DNA of 11,135 nucleotides. Origin: Comamonas sp. lk. GTDB taxonomy: Bacteria > Pseudomonadota > Gammaproteobacteria > Burkholderiales > Burkholderiaceae_C. The notes beneath the pieces are model-generated. The model had not been told where the DNA came from, did no database searches, and saw nothing but the letters and a program-made list of their open reading frames with translations. The stretch lies in NCBI GenBank assembly GCA_945875225.1, contig CAMCJY010000036.1, positions 1 to 11,135 on the forward strand, written 5' to 3'. The position numbers were made by a program, and so were the translations under genes. Each line of letters opens with the position of its first letter. Position 1 is the first letter of the stretch. Positions 6,285-11,135 of this stretch are shown piece by piece.

Positions 6285-6292
6285 GAAGGCAC
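6273..6292 (+). terminator. Hairpin spanning the glutathione transferase stop codon
   Basis: GTGCCTT (6273-6279) and AAGGCAC (6286-6292) are perfect reverse complements around a 6-nt loop that contains the TAA stop (6282-6284). It lies between convergent genes and is a plausible terminator or 3'-end stabilising structure. Only a short TTA follows, so the intrinsic-terminator score would be modest. Confidence 0.5.
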
Positions 6293-6297
6293 TTAGG

Positions 6298-6313
6298 TAG
6301 GCGATCCGGCCTA
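6298..6313 (-). terminator. CTAG-containing hairpin at the end of the lipid operon
   Basis: TAGGC (6298-6302) and GCCTA (6309-6313) form a perfect 5-bp stem with a GATCCG loop, taking in the stop codon of the last operon gene. It resembles the hairpin at 1563-1583 after another minus-strand gene. No T-run follows, so termination is inferred from position only. Confidence 0.3.
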
Positions 6314-6799
6314 GCTGTTAGCGCGGCGTTTGAGCCAGCGCATCAGACTACCGACCCAGGGCAGTTTTTCATACAACTCCTCTGCTGCGTCCCAATAGTC
6401 GCGGTGCAGTTGCACTTTGCCTGCAGCGTCGAACACCAGATGGGAGGCGCCCAAAATTACTTGTTCATGGCCCTGGTGGAAATTGCGAAAACAAAAGCGA
6501 AATTCCCAGGTCAGAAAACACTGCGCGCCTTGCGCCACACGACCGGTCACCACAAAGCGTGGCGCCATCAGGGCTTCGAACATGTGCACAAAAATCGCTT
6601 CCACAGCAGGCACACCCTGCACCTCGTTAAAGGGGTCTTTGAAGCGCGCATCCGGCGCGTAAAACCGGGATAGTTGCTGGACACTGGTTGGCGTCAAATG
6701 CTCGAACCATTGCACCAGCGCGTCTACCGCAGCGGCCTGCGCAGCCTGTGCTGCATCGCCAGGCGTGGCGGGCATGGACGGATTGGCCGGCGGCTTCAT
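6311..6799 (-). CDS. SnoaL/NTF2-like fold protein, last gene of the lipid operon
   Basis: 162-residue protein of the nuclear-transport-factor-2 / SnoaL_2 fold, a cone-shaped alpha+beta pocket that can be a binding protein, isomerase or hydrolase. Visible family features are the N-terminal helix with WFEHLTPTSVQQLSRFY (31-47), YAPDARFKDPFNEVQG (47-62), the beta segment FLTWEFRF (95-102) and the ending HRDYWDAAEELYEKLP (132-147). The pocket contains His, Asp and Tyr candidates (H132, D134, Y135), but no catalytic role is proven for the subgroup. The C-terminus, WVGSLMRWLKRRANS, is short, aromatic and basic and could touch the membrane. The start ATG overlaps the dehydrogenase stop (ATGA), with AAGG about 8 nt upstream. 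Homologues commonly travel with Cfa-like, short-chain dehydrogenase and DUF3833 genes, so a role on the same lipid substrate is likely but inferred. Confidence 0.82.
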   Translation of the reverse strand: MKPPANPSMPATPGDAAQAAQAAAVDALVQWFEHLTPTSVQQLSRFYAPDARFKDPFNEVQGVPAVEAIFVHMFEALMAPRFVVTGRVAQGAQCFLTWEFRFCFRNFHQGHEQVILGASHLVFDAAGKVQLHRDYWDAAEELYEKLPWVGSLMRWLKRRANS

Positions 6800-7575
6800 G
6801 TCGTAGCCTTAGCAACCAGGTAAAAGTACCAGCGCTGGGGCATGATGCGCAAGAGCTTCATCCACAGCGTAAAGCGGCGCGGGAAATGGATTTCAAACTG
6901 GCCGCGCGCCCATCCGTGCAGCATGGCCTGGGCGGCTTGTGCAGGGCTGATCAGGGCGGGCATGGAAAAACTGTTTTTAGCAGTCAAGTGAGTTTGCACA
7001 AAGCCGGGGTTGACCACCGATACCGCAACACCGTCGGCCTGTAAGTCCAGGTACAGATTTTCGGCCAGGTTAATCATGGCGGCCTTGGTCGGCCCATAGG
7101 CCAGGCTGTTGGGCAGGCCGCGGTAACCCGCCACACTGGCGACCAGGCTGATATGCCCGGTACGGCGCGCGCGCATGGCGGGCAACACTACTTGCAACAC
7201 ATTGAGCGCGCCCTGGTAATTCACCTCCCAATGGCGCCGCATATCCTCCAAGTCCATGGCCTGCGCACGCATGGGCTGGTAGTGGCCTGCGCAGTACAAG
7301 ACCATGGCCGGCGCACTGTGGGGCCAGCACTGCTGCGCCACCTGCGCAACGGCTTGCGCGTCGCTACAGTCCAAGGCCTGGGCGCTGCTGCCCGGATGGG
7401 CTTGAACAAAAGCTTGCAAGGCCTGCGCATTGCGCGCAGACACCGTGACCAGTGCGCCTTGCGCATGCAGCGCCGCAGCCGTGGCATGGCCGATGCCGCT
7501 GCTGGCCCCTAGTATCCATACCGATTGACCGCGCCAATCGCGCAGGGGCGGGTTCAGAGATTGCATCCAGGCCAT
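6796..7575 (-). CDS. Short-chain dehydrogenase/reductase of the lipid operon
   Basis: 259-residue classical short-chain dehydrogenase. The NAD(P)-binding loop GASSGIG is at 23-29 and CAG (the NNAG equivalent) at 95-97. The catalytic tetrad is complete: N119, S147, Y160 and K164 (YGPTK), followed by NPG (189-191). Arg48 (SARN) after beta-2 suggests NADP(H), as inference. The C-terminal 29 residues (231-259) are rich in Phe, Trp, Tyr, Arg and Lys, unlike most soluble relatives, and may hold the enzyme to the membrane. It lies three bases after the DUF3833 stop codon and overlaps the NTF2-like gene, so it is part of the same transcript as the Cfa-like methyltransferase. The likely substrate is a hydroxy- or keto-acyl chain, but this rests only on neighbourhood. 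An ATG three codons in is an alternative start. Confidence 0.9.
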   Translation of the reverse strand: MAWMQSLNPPLRDWRGQSVWILGASSGIGHATAAALHAQGALVTVSARNAQALQAFVQAHPGSSAQALDCSDAQAVAQVAQQCWPHSAPAMVLYCAGHYQPMRAQAMDLEDMRRHWEVNYQGALNVLQVVLPAMRARRTGHISLVASVAGYRGLPNSLAYGPTKAAMINLAENLYLDLQADGVAVSVVNPGFVQTHLTAKNSFSMPALISPAQAAQAMLHGWARGQFEIHFPRRFTLWMKLLRIMPQRWYFYLVAKATT

Positions 7576-7578
7576 GGC

Positions 7579-8118
7579 TTAACGCTTGTAAAAACTGAGG
7601 GTGACCTCACCCAGCGGCAGGCCGAACTTGCGCATGTGCGCTTTGTTGAGCATCACGCGCTCATCGACCAGGTACATCCAGTCGTCCATCTGCACTTCGT
7701 AAATTTTCCCGTCCACCGGCAGCGCCAGGGTGTATTGCCACTGAAAGGCGTTGCCCTGCGTGCGCCCCTGGGCAATGCCCACCACATCATCGGCCCGTCC
7801 GGTGTAGCTGCCGTCCGGGCCAGCAGTCAGGCGCCAGATACGTTTTTGTTTGGTTCCGTCGGAATAGATGAAGTCCTCGTCCAACACACCCTCGTTGCCG
7901 GTCCAGGTGCACACCATCACCACCTTAAAGCGTTTGACCACGGTGCCGGTGTAGTCGGTGAACACGCCGTAGGCATCCAACGTGCCGTTGAAATACTGGC
8001 GCAAATCGAGCGCCGGTTTTTCCTGTGTGTAGGTTTCCAGCTTTTGCGAGGCGCAGCCACCCAAAGCCAAAGCTGCACCGGTGCCCAGTGTCAGCGCAAA
8101 TAAGCGACGTCGATTCAT
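7579..8118 (-). CDS. DUF3833 family lipoprotein
   Basis: 179-residue protein of the DUF3833 family, function unknown. The N-terminus (MNRRRLFALTLGTGAALAL) is a signal peptide ending in the lipobox LGG-C, so Cys22 should be lipidated. The next residues, Ala-Ser, do not carry the inner-membrane retention Asp, which predicts outer-membrane placement. The body holds the family pattern LDLRQYFNGTLDAYGVFTDY (37-56), FKVVMVCTW (64-72), DEDFIYSDG (80-88), a GxYxGxADDVVG region (103-114) and WMYLVDERVMLNKAHMRKFG (146-165). That beta-rich layout recalls lipocalin-like carriers, although this is only an impression. The start ATG overlaps the transporter stop (ATGA) and has AGGA 7 nt upstream. A lipoprotein in an operon with a lipid methyltransferase and a transporter suggests a periplasmic step or product carrier. 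Confidence 0.88.
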   Translation of the reverse strand: MNRRRLFALTLGTGAALALGGCASQKLETYTQEKPALDLRQYFNGTLDAYGVFTDYTGTVVKRFKVVMVCTWTGNEGVLDEDFIYSDGTKQKRIWRLTAGPDGSYTGRADDVVGIAQGRTQGNAFQWQYTLALPVDGKIYEVQMDDWMYLVDERVMLNKAHMRKFGLPLGEVTLSFYKR

Positions 8119-9395
8119 GGTGTTTTCCTAATAATGAAAAAATACAAAAGTGCCGCAGCACCTAGCTTCAAAAAGCAAGGCAGCAGGCAATACGCCCAGG
8201 TGATGCTGCGCAATGCCTCTTCACTGCGGCTGCCCGGCTCATAGCCGGCATAGGACAGCAAAGGCAGGGCCAGGCCTGCGGCCAGCGCCAGATTGAGCTT
8301 GGCCGCCATATTCCACCAACCCCAGTAAATGCCGCTGTCGCGCCCGGGTTCGGGCTGGTTGCTGATCAGGCCAGCCAGCATGGCGCCAGGCACGGTGAGG
8401 TCTGCGGCCAGACACAAACCAGACAATAGGCAGATGGCGATAAACGGCAGGCTGTCGCCGCTACCCAGTTGCGCGGCCCAGGCAAACACCAATACCGACA
8501 AGCCCATGGACGCCAGCCAAAGCGCTTGCAAACCCCAGCGGGCCACCAGGCGCGAGACCGGCGCCATCGCCAGCCCAGCAGCCAGGAAATAGCTGGCTAA
8601 AAACCAGGGCTCCATGGACGCAGGCGCCTGCAGCCGGTCCTGGACAAAAAACAATATCAAAGTCGCAGGCAAAGCACTGGCGATGCCATTGGCCAGAAAA
8701 ACCGCCAGCAAAGCACGAAACGGCCGGTAGCGCAGTGGCGCCAATACCCGCAAGCCAGCGCCCGCATCCTCAGACGCGAGCGCTGGAGCAAGTACCGGTG
8801 CAGGCGCCCTTGTCCAGGCCAGCCAGCCCATGCCCAATGCCAGACACAGAATGGACGCCGTCAGCGGCAAACCCAAGACCAAAGGCGCCATCGAAGCCAG
8901 GATGACGCCGGCAAGACCCAAACCTTCGCGCCAAGCCACGATGCGGCTGCGCAAGGCCGCATCGCCGCCCAGCAAAGCACCCCAGGACTGTTGGACCAAA
9001 GTCAGCGCGCTATAGCCCAGGTAGCACAGCACCAAGGCACCAGCCGCCCAGACCAAAAGGGCCCCGTGCTCGCGCACCGGCGGAAAAAATAAAGCGAAAA
9101 AACCAGCCGCCAGCAAGACGGCGGCAAAGGCGGAAAAGCGCAATACATGCGCTTGGGAGCGGGCAAACAAGCGGTCAACCCATCGTCCCAGCAAAGGGTC
9201 TATCAGGGCATCAGCCACCCGCGCCAGCAGCAGCAATACACCCAGACTGGCCAGCGGCAGTCCGAAGTTGCGGGCGTAGTAATTGGGCAGGAAGACATAC
9301 AGCGGCAAGGCCACAAAGGCCAAGGGCAAGGCCATGAGCCCGTAGCGCAGCCCTTGCGGCCAGGGCAATGCGGACAGTCCTGGACTACTCGCCAT
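8115..9395 (-). CDS. MFS transporter of the GPH (MelB-like) family
   Basis: 426-residue, very hydrophobic inner-membrane protein with about twelve membrane helices, of the glycoside-pentoside-hexuronide:cation symporter type (MFS_2). The second helix carries RVADALIDPLLGRWVDR, where R59, D62 and D66 have exactly the spacing of MelB R52, D55 and D59, the residues that bind the coupling cation. This implies Na+ or H+ coupling. Further family features are WREGLGL (155-161) and a hydrophilic mid-loop around 199-215 between the two halves. MelB relatives include the lysophospholipid carrier MFSD2A, so a lipid cargo is not far-fetched in this operon, but the substrate is unknown. Its ATG directly follows the TGA of the chalcone-isomerase-like gene with no gap, and its 3' end overlaps the DUF3833 gene. 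Confidence 0.9.
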   Translation of the reverse strand: MASSPGLSALPWPQGLRYGLMALPLAFVALPLYVFLPNYYARNFGLPLASLGVLLLLARVADALIDPLLGRWVDRLFARSQAHVLRFSAFAAVLLAAGFFALFFPPVREHGALLVWAAGALVLCYLGYSALTLVQQSWGALLGGDAALRSRIVAWREGLGLAGVILASMAPLVLGLPLTASILCLALGMGWLAWTRAPAPVLAPALASEDAGAGLRVLAPLRYRPFRALLAVFLANGIASALPATLILFFVQDRLQAPASMEPWFLASYFLAAGLAMAPVSRLVARWGLQALWLASMGLSVLVFAWAAQLGSGDSLPFIAICLLSGLCLAADLTVPGAMLAGLISNQPEPGRDSGIYWGWWNMAAKLNLALAAGLALPLLSYAGYEPGSRSEEALRSITWAYCLLPCFLKLGAAALLYFFIIRKTP

Positions 9396-9974
9396 TCAGT
9401 TGCCCCTACCCAGGAGCTGCGCGCGCAACCGGGGTTCCTGCGTGGCCGGGCTGAGCCAAATCGCAAAAAAGGATTCACTCAGCATGGCGTCGTCTATCGA
9501 TTTATGCAGCTGCCCGTTGAAGTACAGGCGCAAGCCCTTGTCGGGGAGATGCACGCCCGTCAGCCGGTCGCCGGCTTTAACGTCGGGGAAAGCGCCTTGC
9601 AGCGCCTGTAACCACTCGCTCTGACGCACGCCGGACGGTGCATCCAAGGCCTGCATCTGTTTGAGCGTAGCGTCCGCCAACATACTTGCACTGATGGTGC
9701 GCGCATAGAGGATCTCCAGCGCAAAAGGATGCGCGCCAAAGCGCTCGGGCTGGAACTGCGGCGCGGTCCATAAGCGGGCTTCGTACACCAAGAAACCGAA
9801 GACCCGCAAGCGCCCGCTGCCGGCCAGGACGGGCTTTTCCAAGTCGCGCGCCAGTTCGCCCGGTGGCACCGGTGCGGTGGAGGCCTGCACGCCGCTGCAA
9901 GCGCAGAGCAAGGCCAGGCACAGCGCCAGCAGGGCCTGCGGCCAGGCATGCAGAGTCGCTTTAGGCTGCGGCAT
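9396..9974 (-). CDS. Exported chalcone-isomerase-like protein
   Basis: 192 residues. An N-terminal signal peptide (hydrophobic 14-25) is followed by either a VQA-S cleavage site (31/32) or a marginal lipobox ending at C26, so the protein is periplasmic, possibly lipid-anchored. The rest fits the bacterial chalcone-isomerase-like family (Chalcone_3 type): GRLRVFGFLVYEARLWTAPQ (54-73), ALEILYARTISASMLADATL (85-104), FPDVKAGDRLTGVHLPDKGL (129-148), YFNGQ (151-155) and FFAIWLSPAT (169-178). True chalcone isomerase chemistry is not expected in this group; fatty-acid binding is known for related plant proteins of the fold. I chose the ATG at 9974 because it directly precedes the signal peptide. The open frame runs on upstream to 10154 within the methyltransferase gene, but those residues are off-frame reading. 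It overlaps the methyltransferase gene by 14 bases. Confidence 0.85.
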   Translation of the reverse strand: MPQPKATLHAWPQALLALCLALLCACSGVQASTAPVPPGELARDLEKPVLAGSGRLRVFGFLVYEARLWTAPQFQPERFGAHPFALEILYARTISASMLADATLKQMQALDAPSGVRQSEWLQALQGAFPDVKAGDRLTGVHLPDKGLRLYFNGQLHKSIDDAMLSESFFAIWLSPATQEPRLRAQLLGRGN

Positions 9975-11135
9975 GGGGTTTTTGCAGGGTGTACTGCAGG
10001 ACATCAATGTTGTCTTCCATAAAGGCCGCTTCGCAGTAGCACAAATAAAACTCCCAGATGTGCATAAAGCGCTGGTCAAAGCCGAGCGCCAGCACCTCTT
10101 CGCGCTGGGCCAAAAAGGCTTCGCGCCAGCGCTGGAGCGTCTGCGCGTAGTCATGGCCGAAGGCGTGTTCGTCCACCACTACCAAGCCGGCCGCGCGGGC
10201 CTGGGCTTTGAAAGCTGAGGGGCTGGGCAGGCAGCCGCCGGGGAAGATGTATTGCTGGATAAAGTCCGTGGACTCCAGGTAGCGTTCAAACAGTGCATCG
10301 GCAATCACAATGCTTTGGATGCAGGCCTTGCCGCCAGGCTTAAGCATGCGCGCCACAGTGGCGAAATAAGTGGGCCAAAAGCCCTGCCCCACGGCCTCAA
10401 TCATTTCGATAGAGCACACCGCGTCATACGGGCCATCCTGGATATCGCGGTAGTCCTGCAAGCGCAAATCTACCCGCTCTGCCATGCCCTGGCGCTGCAT
10501 ACGTGCGCGCGCGAAGTCCAGCTGTTCGGTGCTCAGGGTGACGCCGCTTACCCGCGCGCCGTGCTCCAGCGAAGCCATCTCGGCCAGTGCGCCCCAGCCA
10601 CAGCCGATTTCCAATAGGCGCTGCCCTGGCGCCAGGTCTACTTGTTGCAATGCACGGCGCACTTTGGCGTTTTGCGCTTGCGACAAACTTTGCGTCAGGT
10701 CGCCGCCAAACAGGGCCGACGAATAGTTCATGGTCGGGTCTAGCCACAAGGCATAAAAATCATTGCCCAGGTCGTAATGGGCATGGATGTTTTTCTTGCT
10801 GTTGCTGCGCGTATTGCGCTGAAGCAGGTGCCTGATCCGGTAGGCCAGGCGACCCAGCCAACTGCCGAAAATCACGCGATCCACTTCGGCGCGGTTTTGC
10901 ACCAGCACGCGCAACAAGCCGGTCAAGTCCGGCGTGGTCCAGTCACCATCGATAAAGCTCTCGGCAAAGCCGATGTCGCCGGATTTCAATGCGCCGGTAA
11001 ACGCGGTCCAGTTTTTCAGGTGCAGCGTGGCATGTGGATTGGCACTGTCGCCAAAGCGCTGCACACTGCCATCGGGCAGATGCAGCGTGATGCTGCCGTG
11101 GCGGATTTTTTGCAGCAATTGCAACACCGTGCGCG
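9961..11135 (-). CDS. Cyclopropane-fatty-acyl-phospholipid synthase-like methyltransferase (5' end cut by window)
   Basis: At least 390 residues, open to the right edge; the real start lies outside (the GTG at 11127 is only the first possible start inside). Numbering here counts from that GTG. The N-terminal lipid-binding domain (about 1-100) is followed by HYDLGNDFYALWLDPTMNYS (117-136), the S-adenosylmethionine loop LLEIGCGWG (171-179), VTLSTEQLDFARAR (196-209), SIEMIEAVG (239-247), YIFPGGCLPS (293-302) and FGHDYAQTLQRW (323-334). These define the Cfa family, which adds a methylene or methyl group from S-adenosylmethionine to unsaturated acyl chains of phospholipids. E244 and Y327 match E. 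coli active-site Glu and Tyr, but Q271 stands at the E. coli His266 position and S136 at Cys139. This points to a Cfa-like subgroup that may methylate rather than cyclopropanate. It is the first visible gene of the operon. Confidence 0.92.
   Translation of the reverse strand, partial: RTVLQLLQKIRHGSITLHLPDGSVQRFGDSANPHATLHLKNWTAFTGALKSGDIGFAESFIDGDWTTPDLTGLLRVLVQNRAEVDRVIFGSWLGRLAYRIRHLLQRNTRSNSKKNIHAHYDLGNDFYALWLDPTMNYSSALFGGDLTQSLSQAQNAKVRRALQQVDLAPGQRLLEIGCGWGALAEMASLEHGARVSGVTLSTEQLDFARARMQRQGMAERVDLRLQDYRDIQDGPYDAVCSIEMIEAVGQGFWPTYFATVARMLKPGGKACIQSIVIADALFERYLESTDFIQQYIFPGGCLPSPSAFKAQARAAGLVVVDEHAFGHDYAQTLQRWREAFLAQREEVLALGFDQRFMHIWEFYLCYCEAAFMEDNIDVLQYTLQKPHAAA

Noticed and set aside
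9975..10154. Upstream extension of the chalcone-isomerase-like frame inside the methyltransferase gene
   Set aside because: The extra 60 residues are Arg/Ser/Cys-rich off-frame reading of the methyltransferase. The signal peptide begins right after the ATG at 9974.
1..11135. Search by eye for CRISPR arrays, tRNA genes, insertion-sequence ends, toxin-antitoxin pairs and phage genes
   Set aside because: No spaced direct repeats, no cloverleaf-like sequence, no transposase or integrase motif and no small paired genes were seen. Intergenic gaps are all under about 100 bases.

Overview
The window is GC-rich and gene-dense, with no intergenic gap above about 100 bases. The protein sequences (PilT, PurB, RsmI, YraN, a DolP-like BON lipoprotein) and the gene order look like a betaproteobacterium of the order Burkholderiales, most likely Comamonadaceae (Rhodoferax/Polaromonas-like). 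This placement is an inference from sequence style; no search was run. There are no tRNA or rRNA genes, insertion sequences, phage genes or CRISPR arrays. It looks like ordinary chromosome carrying one less ordinary accessory lipid operon.

Left part (1-1510, + strand): the 3' end of pilT, the type IV pilus retraction ATPase, is followed by a beta-hydroxyacid dehydrogenase of the 3-hydroxyisobutyrate dehydrogenase type. No pilU lies directly downstream of pilT. A perfect 8-bp hairpin separates the dehydrogenase from the convergent block that follows.

Middle part (1584-6284): a minus-strand block yraN > diaA/gmhA-like SIS gene > dolP-like BON lipoprotein stands head-to-head with rsmI on the + strand. 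This is the same neighbourhood as E. coli rsmI / lpoA-yraN-diaA-dolP, but without lpoA, and the yraN and rsmI 5' ends overlap. The SIS protein keeps the full zinc/active site of phosphoheptose isomerase GmhA, which E. coli DiaA lacks. purB (adenylosuccinate lyase, minus) follows, divergent from a YibF-like glutathione S-transferase across a 64-bp shared control region.

Right part (6311-11135, minus strand): a tightly packed six-gene run, read from right to left. It encodes a cyclopropane-fatty-acid-synthase-like methyltransferase (cut by the window edge), an exported chalcone-isomerase-like protein, a MelB-type (GPH) MFS transporter, a DUF3833 lipoprotein, a short-chain dehydrogenase and a SnoaL/NTF2-like protein. 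All junctions overlap or nearly touch, so this is one transcription unit. Such sets accompany Cfa-like enzymes in clusters that, in other proteobacteria, are tied to SigmaE-ChrR singlet-oxygen responses and unusual (cyclopropane/furan-type) fatty acids. The methyltransferase has Gln where E. coli Cfa has its active-site His, which suggests a reaction other than plain cyclopropanation. This operon is the best candidate for an incompletely described system in the window.
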